A stretch of DNA of 36,630 bases. Origin: Acidobacteriaceae bacterium. Lineage in GTDB: Bacteria > Acidobacteriota > Terriglobia > Terriglobales > Acidobacteriaceae. Location: assembly GCA_903642265.1 (NCBI GenBank), contig CAHJWN010000040.1:1-36630 (forward strand). Reading direction: 5' to 3'. The notes under the pieces were generated by a model, which was given only the letters and a program-made list of their open reading frames with translations, did not search any database and was not told where the DNA came from. Each line of letters starts with the position of its first letter. The first letter of the stretch is position 1. This document shows, piece after piece, positions 1-8,700 of this stretch. The position numbers and the translations under genes were made by a program.

Positions 1-85
1 TTTACTCGACTTTACTTGATACAACATAAACCTATCCCCCTATTTAGTGAGCGCATCAGGATTAACACCTTGTTCGCGCTTTGCT

Positions 86-1105
86 TTAGTCGATCCGAAC
101 CACGATTTTTCCGAAATGCTGGTCGTCCTGGAGCTTGGCGAAAGCATCCTTTGCTTCCTCAAACTTGAATACCTCGGCAATTACAGGCTTGAGCTTCAGT
201 GCAGTAATCGTGTGTGCCATGACGTCCGCCATTTCAATTGATCCGACGCCGGCTCCTTGAAGCCGAATCTTCTTGAAGAGAATCGGCGAGGTATTGATCG
301 GATCGGCGAATCCGGTGAGAAGTCCAATTAAGGTCACGAGTCCACCGGACCGGACGGATTCGAGAGACTTCGGAAGCGTGCCGGTTCCCCCAACTTCGAT
401 GACCTGATCTACGCCAAGGCCGTTTGTCAGGCGTAGGACTTCCTCTTGCCAATTTGCGTTCTCTTTGTAGTTGATAACATAGGAAACTCCCATAGACTGC
501 AGGCGCTCTGCCTTACCCTGGCTTGAAGTAGTCGCGATCACTCGGAATCCGCAGGCTAGTGCGAATTGGATCGCGAACAAGGAGACGCTGCCTGTCCCCA
601 GTGTCAGCACGGTTGCCCCTGGGTTCATTCTGGGAACGGACTCCATCACTGCGTTCCAGGCTGTCACAGCAGTAACAGGAAGAGTCGAACCCTCTTCGTA
701 ACTGAGGTGATCCGGAATGCGAATAATTCCGGATTGTGGAAGGGTCACGAGTTGAGCCAGCATTCCGTCGAGCGGCCCACCCAAAGCATAAAGCTCTGCA
801 TCGGCAGGAAATTGCCCATTATGCCATTGCTGATAGTAGGAACCGAAGACTCGATCACCAACTTTCCAACGCGTTACACCCGGACCTACGGCGATAATTT
901 CACCCGCTCCATCAGAAACCGGGATCGCCTTCTCTTTTGGAGGAATAGGAAAATGTCCACTGACCACCATCAGGTCTCGCGGGTTCAATGAAACGGCTTT
1001 GACCCGAATCAACACCTGGCCTGGACCGGGGGTGGGATCAGGAAGCTCAACCTGCCTCCAACTTTCAAGACCTTTACCAATTTCGACAATATTAAACGCC
1101 TGCAT
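86..1105 (-). CDS. Zinc-independent medium-chain dehydrogenase/reductase (quinone oxidoreductase-like)
   Basis: A 339-residue MDR-superfamily protein of normal length. The N-terminal GroES-like half contains 'GAGEIIAVGPGV' and 'GDRVFG'. The Rossmann half has the nucleotide-binding turn 'LTLGTGSVSLFAIQFA' and ends in a typical 'FGKIVVRID' strand. The usual catalytic-zinc Cys and structural-zinc four-Cys loop are not visible, so it resembles NAD(P)H:quinone reductase-type members more than true zinc alcohol dehydrogenases, although such proteins are often named zinc-type by similarity. The ATG start has a clear AAGGAG a few bases upstream on the minus strand. It is the last gene of an apparent three-gene minus-strand operon with two SDR genes, downstream of a divergent TetR regulator, which suggests a cytosolic redox role on a carbonyl or quinone substrate. 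The substrate cannot be told from sequence. Confidence 0.9.
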   Translation of the reverse strand: MQAFNIVEIGKGLESWRQVELPDPTPGPGQVLIRVKAVSLNPRDLMVVSGHFPIPPKEKAIPVSDGAGEIIAVGPGVTRWKVGDRVFGSYYQQWHNGQFPADAELYALGGPLDGMLAQLVTLPQSGIIRIPDHLSYEEGSTLPVTAVTAWNAVMESVPRMNPGATVLTLGTGSVSLFAIQFALACGFRVIATTSSQGKAERLQSMGVSYVINYKENANWQEEVLRLTNGLGVDQVIEVGGTGTLPKSLESVRSGGLVTLIGLLTGFADPINTSPILFKKIRLQGAGVGSIEMADVMAHTITALKLKPVIAEVFKFEEAKDAFAKLQDDQHFGKIVVRID

Positions 1106-1189
1106 TCTTTGACTCCTTTATGTGTCGTCTCCGTGGTTGTGGACATTCCATTCAAGTGTCCAGCAGCTCTTTTGCCTAAATTGCGATGG

Positions 1190-1978
1190 CTAGCCCATCG
1201 CCTTGAAACTCCCGAACAACCGCTTCAGGTTCTTTTCTGACGCTTGGGGCCGCAGCGGCACAAATTCGACTTTTGCGTCGCCTGGACCTTTGCCAATCGT
1301 AGCGATCTGGTGCTGGTTTTCTTCGGTAACGATGCGGAGGATTTCGTGAGCAATGTCATCCGCGGAGATATATTCCTCAGGCAAAGTCCGCGAGCGTGTT
1401 CGCACAAACGAGTCAATCACCAATTCCGTAATCCAGGGGGTTGATGCGGTCGCTTCCGCAATTAGAAATCTGGTCCAGGCCATTTGGGCCGTCGCTGATA
1501 CACCAAAGGCCGAAACGTTAGGCATTGCCTGCAATGAAAGGAGACCGTTCAATTTTACAAAGTGGGTACCAGGCCCTAATGCCGGGATAAGTGTCTGGGT
1601 CAAACCAACGTAGGGAAAAAAGGTCTCATGAAACACTCGCTGCACTTCATCTACCGGCACGTCCAAGGAACTTGGACCCTGCCAGAATGTTCCGACTGAG
1701 TTCACGGCTACTCGCAAGACACCTTCTTTCTCTATGGCGGCACTCAGAGTCTTCAGACCTTCAGAGGTGCTAACGTCAGTTTCCAATGGAAGGAGTTCAC
1801 CGGTGGAGGTGTCCTTGAGAGAAGCGCGCAACGCATTTAACTTCTCTTTGGAACGCGAAGGAACAAGCACTCGTGCGCCCTGCTGCAAGAACACTCGCGT
1901 AATCCGTTCTCCGATTTCGCCAGCTCCACCCGCAACTACGACAAGCTGGCTCTTTAAATCTTTTTGCTCTTGTTTCAT
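1190..1978 (-). CDS. SDR-family protein lacking the catalytic Tyr and Lys
   Basis: A 262-residue protein with a short-chain dehydrogenase fold. The cofactor-binding turn is 'AGGAGEIGER' (residues about 16-25), and 'AVNSVG' (91-96) stands where SDRs usually have NNAG. At the active site, where the family has YxxxK, this protein reads 'SAFGVSATAQ', with Phe158 and Ala162 in place of Tyr and Lys. It is therefore probably not a classical SDR oxidoreductase. It may be a cofactor-binding or regulatory member, or use other residues. The ATG is preceded by an excellent AAGGAG about five bases upstream. It lies between an intact SDR gene and an MDR gene on the same strand with short gaps (80 and 84 bases), so co-transcription is likely. 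Family assignment is firm; activity is not. Confidence 0.85.
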   Translation of the reverse strand: MKQEQKDLKSQLVVVAGGAGEIGERITRVFLQQGARVLVPSRSKEKLNALRASLKDTSTGELLPLETDVSTSEGLKTLSAAIEKEGVLRVAVNSVGTFWQGPSSLDVPVDEVQRVFHETFFPYVGLTQTLIPALGPGTHFVKLNGLLSLQAMPNVSAFGVSATAQMAWTRFLIAEATASTPWITELVIDSFVRTRSRTLPEEYISADDIAHEILRIVTEENQHQIATIGKGPGDAKVEFVPLRPQASEKNLKRLFGSFKAMG

Positions 1979-2058
1979 GACTTCTCCTTATGCAGTTTGT
2001 TATCTTTCAACGCAAGACAATTTGCCGCGCAGCCCGTCTTTGCAGACGGCCCAAGACT

Positions 2059-2808
2059 TTAAAGTTGAGACCAGCCCCCGTCGACCGGGATCTCTGCTCC
2101 CGTCGTGAAGGTTGCGTCAATCGCCAGGAATGCCACGGTCTTGGCAACTTCCTCAGGCGTGCCGAGACGCTTCATCGGAACGCTTTCCGCCATCTGAACG
2201 TAGACCTGATCTTTTGCCTCCTGCGGCATGCCTACCTTCTGGAGTATGTCCGTCTCTCCGATTGGACCCGGGTTCACCGCATTCACACGGATTCCACGAG
2301 GCGACAGCTCACCAGCGAGGCTCCGAGTCATGGACCGAAGCGCTGCTTTAGCGGCGCCGTAAGCGCTCAAGGCTGGCACAGCCTTCATGTTGGCTAACGA
2401 AGTGGTGAAGACCACCGAGCTTCCTTCCGGCATGAGCGGGACCATCTTCTGGGCGATGAAAAACGGGCCCTTCGCATTCAGGTTGAGCATCTCGTCGTAA
2501 ACTTCCTCCGTCACCTGCTCAAATGGGATAAATTGACCATACCCCGCGTTGACGAAGAGCACGTCGAGCTTGCCGAACGTCTCCTTGACCTTCGCCACCA
2601 AGGCATCCATATCGTTAAGCGAAGTCGCGTCGCTGCGAACTACGATAGCGTTCTCGCCAAGCTCAGCCTGAGCGGACTTGATGGTTGCAGCGGCCCGCCC
2701 AGTTACGATCACGCGGGCGCCTTCGTTGATAAACAATTTGGCGGTCGCCAGGCCGATGCCGGCCGTTCCGCCCGTGATGAGTGCTGTTTTTCCTTCAAAG
2801 CGATTCAT
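2059..2808 (-). CDS. Short-chain dehydrogenase/reductase (SDR), classical type
   Basis: A 249-residue classical SDR. It shows the cofactor turn 'TGGTAGIG' near the N-terminus, 'NAGYGQ', the catalytic 'SAYGAAKAAL' (Tyr and Lys present) and the C-terminal 'FTTGAEIPVDGGWS' that is near-universal in FabG-like SDRs. The reading frame extends further upstream, but the start is placed at the ATG of 'MNRFEGKTALITGG' because AAGGAGG lies six bases before it and the extension has no family resemblance. It is probably a cytosolic NAD(P)-dependent alcohol/ketone oxidoreductase of unknown substrate. It is the first gene of the minus-strand operon and is divergent from a TetR regulator. An inverted repeat at 2841-2856 overlaps its likely promoter, which suggests repression by that regulator. 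Confidence 0.93.
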   Translation of the reverse strand: MNRFEGKTALITGGTAGIGLATAKLFINEGARVIVTGRAAATIKSAQAELGENAIVVRSDATSLNDMDALVAKVKETFGKLDVLFVNAGYGQFIPFEQVTEEVYDEMLNLNAKGPFFIAQKMVPLMPEGSSVVFTTSLANMKAVPALSAYGAAKAALRSMTRSLAGELSPRGIRVNAVNPGPIGETDILQKVGMPQEAKDQVYVQMAESVPMKRLGTPEEVAKTVAFLAIDATFTTGAEIPVDGGWSQL

Positions 2809-2840
2809 GTTGCCTCCTTGTTTCCATCCCAAATTAATTA

Positions 2841-2856
2841 CGTACTTGAGAGTACG
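2841..2856. promoter_or_regulatory. Candidate TetR-family operator (perfect inverted repeat)
   Basis: Perfect palindrome CGTACT-TGAG-AGTACG (6-bp arms, 4-bp centre), 33 bases upstream of the first SDR start. On the minus strand it overlaps plausible promoter hexamers (TTGCAT, 17 bases, TACTCT). Size and position fit a TetR-family operator. Binding by the neighbouring regulator is inference. Confidence 0.5.
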
Positions 2857-2925
2857 GTTGAGGGCAAAGAGATGCAAGTTTTTCGTATCTTGGCGGGTAG
2901 CTAATTGTTAAAAGCACCGCAAAAG

Positions 2926-2937
2926 CGCCTTAAGGCG
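2926..2937. promoter_or_regulatory. 12-bp palindrome in the divergent promoter region
   Basis: CGCCTTAAGGCG is a perfect palindrome about 140 bases upstream of the TetR-family start and on the far side of the first palindrome. It could be a second operator or a short hairpin. Chance occurrence is possible at this length. Confidence 0.3.
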
Positions 2938-3021
2938 ACGCCAGCAGTGCAAGTTTTCCTGCGCACCTGCCCATGCCGTCTCCTAGGCCCATCCGCCCTT
3001 GCAGTATTACAGACGCTTCAG

Positions 3022-3051
3022 TACGATAAGCACAGTTACGATAAGCACAGG
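3022..3051. repeat. Two-copy 15-bp tandem repeat upstream of tetR-type gene
   Basis: TACGATAAGCACAGT is followed immediately by TACGATAAGCACAGG (14 of 15 identical). The pair ends about 25 bases before the preferred start of the TetR-family gene, in its leader or promoter. It may be direct-repeat binding sites or a replication-slippage duplication. Confidence 0.7.
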
Positions 3052-3076
3052 GCAGTGCACGGAGATGCGTCACGCT

Positions 3077-3694
3077 ATGGAATCTATTGTCGAGAAGCGC
3101 CTGCGGGGGCGTCCAAAAAGCTTTATCCCCAACGAGGCACTTGATCGTGCCGTTGAGATGTTTTGGGAGTACGGGTATGAAGGAGTTGACGTGGACCGGA
3201 TCGCCCACGCCGTGAACGTCACGAAGCCCGCGCTATACCGCGCTTTCGGCGACAAGTCCACCCTGCTGCTGAAGGCGGTCGAGCGTTATGGATTGACGTA
3301 TGTAGCCCCAAGAATGGCAGCCTTCGAAGCGGAGCCCGACATCCACAAGGCCGTGATCGCTTTTTGCGAGGCTACCGTCAAGGCCGCTGCGAATGAGGCT
3401 CGCGGCGGCTGCATGCTGGCCGCAGCTGCGGTGGGACAGTCTGAGCGAGTGGCGGAGATCCGTTCGTATGTCGCCCAGGGCCTGACCGCAACCGCTGATG
3501 TTTTCTCCAAACGTTTCGAAAAGGAGATTCAGGCGGGCCGCCTGACTCGCACACCCACCGCCAAGGTGCGGGGCCGCTTGCTCGTTGACCTGCTGCAGGG
3601 TTTGCAGCTTCGCGGCAAGGTCGGCATTGGCCGCCAACAACTGCTGCAGGAAGCCCGAAGCTATGTGCCTCTGATTCTTGGGAGGCAGATGTAA
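3077..3694 (+). CDS. TetR/AcrR-family transcriptional regulator
   Basis: About 205 residues. The N-terminal TetR DNA-binding domain begins 'RGRPKSF' and continues 'ALDRAVEMFWEYGYEGV', then the helix-turn-helix 'DRIAHAVNVTKPALYRAF' and 'GDKSTLLLKAVERY'. The remaining two thirds is a helical ligand-binding domain of the broad AcrR type. The frame opens upstream. Candidate ATGs are at 3065 and 3077. The GGAG at 3061-3064 abuts the first and lies 12 bases before the second, so the second is slightly preferred. It is divergent from the SDR/SDR/MDR operon with 268 bases between, containing two palindromes and a tandem repeat, so it probably represses that operon and perhaps itself. The inducer is unknown. 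Confidence 0.88.
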   Translation: MESIVEKRLRGRPKSFIPNEALDRAVEMFWEYGYEGVDVDRIAHAVNVTKPALYRAFGDKSTLLLKAVERYGLTYVAPRMAAFEAEPDIHKAVIAFCEATVKAAANEARGGCMLAAAAVGQSERVAEIRSYVAQGLTATADVFSKRFEKEIQAGRLTRTPTAKVRGRLLVDLLQGLQLRGKVGIGRQQLLQEARSYVPLILGRQM

Positions 3695-3933
3695 CGGCAT
3701 CTTGTGGCTATGCTGCGGCCGAGCGCAAAATTGCCAGGTCACTCATAGGGATTGGAAAAATCACGAGCAAGTCTTACCAACGTCCAGACAAAGATTGTCT
3801 ACAAGCAACACTTTCGGGCCGGGGCTTTCGTTGTCGTAGCTGCTATGGTTGCGAAATTGACCTCACGAACGACAAAACGGTACGCGGTGTCATTACTGCC
3901 CCACCCTATCGTGTTTGAGCCGGAAAGCGACCG

Positions 3934-4557
3934 ATGCCGAAGCCCATCACCGTTCTCTGTGCAGACGATCATCCACTGATGCGGGAAGCAATCGCCTCCA
4001 CTATCAGGCAGCAGGCCGACATGATCCTGGTCGCAGCAGCTGGCAATGGCGATGAGGCGATCATCGCCTACCGGCAGCACAAACCTGACGTAACCCTTAT
4101 GGACCTCCAGATGCCTGTGATGAATGGGATTCTCGCAACAGAGGCGATCATCCGGGAGTTCCCCCTGGCACGCATCGTAATCCTCACCACGTTCTCTGGA
4201 GATATTCAGGCCACTCGCGCTTTGCGCGTAGGCGCGATGGGGTACCTTCTGAAAGGCACATTGAGAATGGACTTGATCGCTACGATTCGCCGGGTCCATA
4301 CCGGGCAACATTACATCCCTCCCCAAATCGCTCAGGAGATTGCGTCGCACGTCGGTGACAATGAGCTCTCTCTACGCGAGCTGGAGGTGCTTCGCAATGC
4401 TGCATTGGGAGGCTCCAATAAAGCTGTAGCGGAAGTTCTCGGGCTCTCCGAAGATACGGTGAAGGGACACATGCGCAATGTTCTCGCAAAGCTGGGTGCT
4501 ACCGATCGGATGGGCGCTGTCATGATTGCGATTAGGCGAGGCTACCTCGAAGGATAA
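3934..4557 (+). CDS. NarL/FixJ-family response regulator
   Basis: A 207-residue two-component regulator. The receiver domain has the acidic pair at Asp11-Asp12, phospho-acceptor Asp57 in 'DVTLMDLQMP', the switch Thr in 'IVILTTF' and the conserved Lys in 'YLLKGT'. A LuxR-type helix-turn-helix follows: 'LSLRELEVL', 'NKAVAEVLGLSEDTVKGH', 'NVLAKLGATDR'. The ATG has GGAAAG six bases upstream. It precedes a GH16-like lipoprotein and a large HisKA_3 sensor kinase on the same strand, and a close paralogue lies just beyond the kinase (8943-9566). It is probably phosphorylated by that kinase and binds DNA as a dimer. Target genes are not evident, but the adjacent lipoprotein is a natural candidate. Confidence 0.95.
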   Translation: MPKPITVLCADDHPLMREAIASTIRQQADMILVAAAGNGDEAIIAYRQHKPDVTLMDLQMPVMNGILATEAIIREFPLARIVILTTFSGDIQATRALRVGAMGYLLKGTLRMDLIATIRRVHTGQHYIPPQIAQEIASHVGDNELSLRELEVLRNAALGGSNKAVAEVLGLSEDTVKGHMRNVLAKLGATDRMGAVMIAIRRGYLEG

Positions 4558-4676
4558 CTAGACCTTCGCCGAACGAGTCGGACATTTACCTCAACGGATC
4601 ATCAAGTTCGGATAGGATACAGACGAATCCCCTGCCCTGTTTCTGCATCTTTAAGAGGCTCCGACACCGACCACTC

Positions 4677-5783
4677 ATGATGAGCGCTACAAAATCGTCT
4701 GTACTTGCTCACCTCGCTGGGTGCGTTCGATGCACTCTGCTTGGTCTGTACGTATTGCTGAGTGGCTGCAGCAAGAATGCTGCATCGTTAGATCCCAAGA
4801 TAACCATCACTAGTATCCCCAAGGTCAAATATGGTGTGGCCGATATCCTAGACACCGTAGCTGGCACGACTATCGGAGCACGCGATGGCCAGCAGATCGT
4901 ACTGTATGCACGAAGCGAGGGTCGTTGGTGGAGACAGTCACCACCGCTCGCTGATAGAAGCCACGCTGTGAAAGTCTACGAATGGACAAGTCAGATTCAC
5001 CCTGGTACGGACTATGCCGCTCTGCTGGTCGAAGCTGGATATGCGGCCCCTCTGAGCACAGAGTCCCTGCCGGGGCGTGGAGGGGCGGTCGCGGCAGTTG
5101 CAACCGTTGCGGCCGACGGCTCCCCATCCCTACACCCCGCTAAGGTGCTCCGCTTCAGCGGATACGATTGGAATGTGCGGACCGCGCCGAGTCACCGCGG
5201 TGGCACGCAGAACCAGTTCGACGCCGCCAACGCATGGGTAGACACTCGTGGTGCCTTGCACCTGAAGATTGCGCGGCAGGGCGACGACTGGACCTGCTCG
5301 GAGGTGCAGCTAACGCGCAACCTCGGTTATGGCACATACATCTTCGTCGTGCGCGACGTTAGCAAGATCGATCTTTCTGCCGTGCTGACTTTATTTACCT
5401 GGGACGGTGCCGGCCCGGAAGAGAACCGGCATGAGCTCGCATACGAGATTACTCGGTGGGGTAATAAGGACGACGAAACTAACACGGCGTTCGTAGTCCA
5501 GCCATACTACGTCCCGACCAACGTTGTTCGCTTTAGAGAACCCGCGGGCGTCATGACTAACTCTTTCCAGTGGAAGCCCTCGCAGGCTACCTTTAGAAGC
5601 TATGCAGGGATCCACTCAGCAGCCGGGGGAGGCAATCTGCTGAAAGAACATACTTTCACCTCTGGCATCCCTGCGGCCGGCGGTGACGCTGCGCGAGTCA
5701 ACTTCTATTACTTCAGGAAAGGACAAGTTCCGCTGCAACACGAGAACGAGGTCGTCATAGAAAGATTCGAATACTATCCTTGA
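4677..5783 (+). CDS. Lipoprotein with GH16-like jelly-roll domain, catalytic motif altered
   Basis: A 368-residue exported protein with a hydrophobic N-terminal segment ending in lipobox 'VLLSGC' (Cys31), so probably membrane-anchored on the periplasmic side. Residues about 45-145 form an N-terminal domain rich in beta and aromatic residues. Residues 155-368 resemble the concanavalin-A-like fold of glycoside hydrolase family 16 relatives ('RFSGYDWNVR', 'LTRNLGYGTYIFVV', 'VVQPYY'). Where GH16 has ExDxxE or ExDxE, here the sequence is 'HELAYEITRWG', with Glu253 and Glu257 kept but Ala255 at the Asp position. That suggests binding of a glycan rather than normal hydrolysis. Its stop overlaps the start of the sensor kinase, so the two are translationally coupled and it may supply or modify the sensed ligand. 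The GH16 assignment is by pattern only. Confidence 0.75.
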   Translation: MMSATKSSVLAHLAGCVRCTLLGLYVLLSGCSKNAASLDPKITITSIPKVKYGVADILDTVAGTTIGARDGQQIVLYARSEGRWWRQSPPLADRSHAVKVYEWTSQIHPGTDYAALLVEAGYAAPLSTESLPGRGGAVAAVATVAADGSPSLHPAKVLRFSGYDWNVRTAPSHRGGTQNQFDAANAWVDTRGALHLKIARQGDDWTCSEVQLTRNLGYGTYIFVVRDVSKIDLSAVLTLFTWDGAGPEENRHELAYEITRWGNKDDETNTAFVVQPYYVPTNVVRFREPAGVMTNSFQWKPSQATFRSYAGIHSAAGGGNLLKEHTFTSGIPAAGGDAARVNFYYFRKGQVPLQHENEVVIERFEYYP

Positions 5784-8700
5784 ACCCTAAACTCACAAGT
5801 CGGATATTGCTCGTTGCCTTAGCATCCACGGCAAACTTCCTCATCCTGTGCCATGCTTTCGCCACCCCTCGCCCACATAAGGATTATGTGCGCAAGCAAT
5901 GGACCGTCGAGAACGGCTTTGCCGGCGGACCGGTCAGAGCGCTGGCTCAGACACCTGATGGTTACCTCTGGATTGGCTCGGAGAGAGGCCTCATGCGCTT
6001 CGATGGCCTTGAGTTCCGCCAGATCCCCTCGCCAGAGGAGTTTCAAAACGTACCAATTACCGGCCTCGTCACTGATCGTGCGGGTAAGCTCTGGGCCTTT
6101 TCCTGGGAGGCGGGACTTTGGCAAGCAAACGGCGTAGGAGACGAACTCCGCTCGTCCCACCTCGCGCGAACTGCTGTCCAAGTGACGACAATCGAGAAGA
6201 ACAAAGATGGCTCAATGCTGCTCGCCGATGGAATCAGCGGCATCTTGCGCGTAAGAGGTGAAAGCATCGAGAGGCTTGAGCCTCCGAATGTTCTACCGGG
6301 CTCTGAGAGTGTGGTCGCCATGGCTGAGTCTGGGGACGGAAAGATCTGGCTTGGAACGCCCGCTCAAGGACTCTTTCATTTCGAAAATGGCCAAGCGAAG
6401 GCAGTGGATTCCGGATTGCCAACGCGGAAGATCAACTGCCTGCTTCCTGGAGGTGGGAATGAATTGCTGGTCGGTACCGACAGCGGCCTCTTCCGTGGAG
6501 ACGGTAGTCATTTCACGCAAGTAGCACTTCCAAAGGAGGCAAAAGACGCTCAGGTTCTAACCATGCTGCGTGACAGCCAATCGAATTTATGGGTTGGCAC
6601 ATCAAAAGGGCTTATATACCTCGGCAGCGAGGGCGTTTGGTTCTCTGACGAGAACTCATTTGCCTCCGGAGGAGTGACGGCGCTGCTCGAAGACCGCGAG
6701 GGAAACCTCTGGGTAGGAGCCGCTAGCGGACTGGAACGCCTTCGAGAAAAGACATTCATGACTTACGCCACGAGCCAGGGCTTGCCTAGAGACATCGATG
6801 GTCCTGTAGCCGTCGATGGCAGCGGCCACACTTGGGTGGCACCCCCCGACGGGGGAGTCGCAGTGATAAGCGATGGCTTCGTTCAGCGCCCCAGCTCTCC
6901 ATTTCTGGAGCGCAACGTAATCTACTCCATCTCCAGCAAAGATAACGAACTCTGGATGGGAACGCAGCAAGGGGGGTTGGCCCATGTGACGTATAGAAAG
7001 GGCGTCGCTGCAACGGCCACATACACCCGCGTCGACGGACTGGCCGAGAACAGCATCTACAGCGTGTACATCAGTCATGATGGTGCGATATGGGCGGGAT
7101 CCCTGACCTCTGGCGTAAGCAGACTCCAGAACGGCAAGTTCGTTGCGTATACAAATGAAGATGGTCTCGCTTCGAATACTGTTTCCGCCATACTAGAAAC
7201 CCGTGATCGCAAGATGCTGTTCGCGACCCCAAGAGGTCTAAGTCAGTTCGCCGATGGCAGCTGGAAAACATACACCACACGCGATGGCCTTCCCTCAGAC
7301 AGCGTAAACTGCCTCTTCGAAGACAACTCTGGCACACTGTGGCTTGGCACAAGTTCAGGTATTGCGCTGTTGGAGCATGGACGGATACTAACTCTTCCTG
7401 ATCTACCGTCAAGTGTGCTGCGGCAAGTCTTCGGATTTGCAGAAGACCCTCAGGGACGAATCTGGATTGAGACAGCGAGCCAGATACTACGCATTAGATC
7501 GGAGAGGTCTTCGAGTGGCGGCGTCAAATCGGTCGATGTTCGGGAATATGGCTTGGCAGACGGCTTGCCTTCAATAGAAGGCGTAAGACGAAGCAGCTCG
7601 GTTGCGTCCGGCGTGGGTGGTCAACTGTGGTTCTCTACTCGGAGCGGCTTGATCATGGTCGATTCAACCCATGTTCCTGACGATTCTGCTCCTGCTCTTG
7701 CCCATGTAGATTCGATATCTGCTGACAACGTTCCACTTCCTCTGATCGGTTCAATCAACGTTCCGCCTTCCCGCCAACGGATCACCTTCGACTACACAGG
7801 CGTCAGTCTTACTGTGCCGGAAAAAGTACGCTTCCGGTATTTTCTGCAAGGATTTGACCGGGGTTGGAGCAAGCCGGTAGAAGCTCGTGAAGCGGTCTAC
7901 ACAAACCTGGGCCCAGGCCGGTACACGTTTCGGCTGGTCGCCAGCAACAGCGATGGCATCTGGAACGGTGCGGAGACGTCCATTAACTTTCGGGTTGAGC
8001 CAGCATTCTGGCAGGCGTGGTGGTTTTATACCTTGGTCACGGCAGTTCTTATGCTGGGGCTTCTGTTCTTCTATCGTCTGCACATGTACCAATTGACACA
8101 GCAGCTAAATGTGCGATTCCTTGACCGTCTTGCGGAGAGAAATCGCATCGCGCAGGAACTCCACGACACACTGCTCCAGAGCTTCCAGGGGTTAATGCTT
8201 CGCTTTCAGGATGTGAGCGACATGTTGCCCGCTCGTCCCGACGAAGCCAGGCAGCTTCTGCAAGGAGCTCTCGACAGAGCAGACCTTGCCTTGGACGAGA
8301 GTAGAGATGCGATACGAGGCATCCGCTCAACGAGCTCAGCCGTCTTCAACCTTGCTGAGACGATGCGAGCACTGATAGATCAGACGGCTGAAGGCATGAT
8401 GCTTGACGACAAAGAAGGCGTACAAAGCATCGTTGCGGTCCAGGGTGTGCCACGCGAGCTACGCATTCAGGTAACGGACGACATATGCCGAATCGCCCAG
8501 GAAGCTCTGCGCAATGCAAAACAACATGCAGAGTCACAGCAGGTTAAGGTGGAGATCATCTATAGCAAAGACAGGCTGCTTCTACGCGTCATAGATGACG
8601 GCAAAGGTATCGATGCTAATGTGCTCGAACAAGGCGGGCGACCAGGCCACTGGGGTCTGGTCGGTATGCGAGAGCGCGCAAAGCGGATCGGAGCGAAGTT

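Noticed and set aside
1..85. Gene or RNA at the left edge
   Set aside because: AT-rich sequence beyond the stop of the first minus-strand gene; too short to judge and nothing recognisable was seen.
3752..3979. Possible 75-residue protein upstream of the first response regulator
   Set aside because: It overlaps the well-supported regulator start and shows no ribosome site or recognisable sequence.
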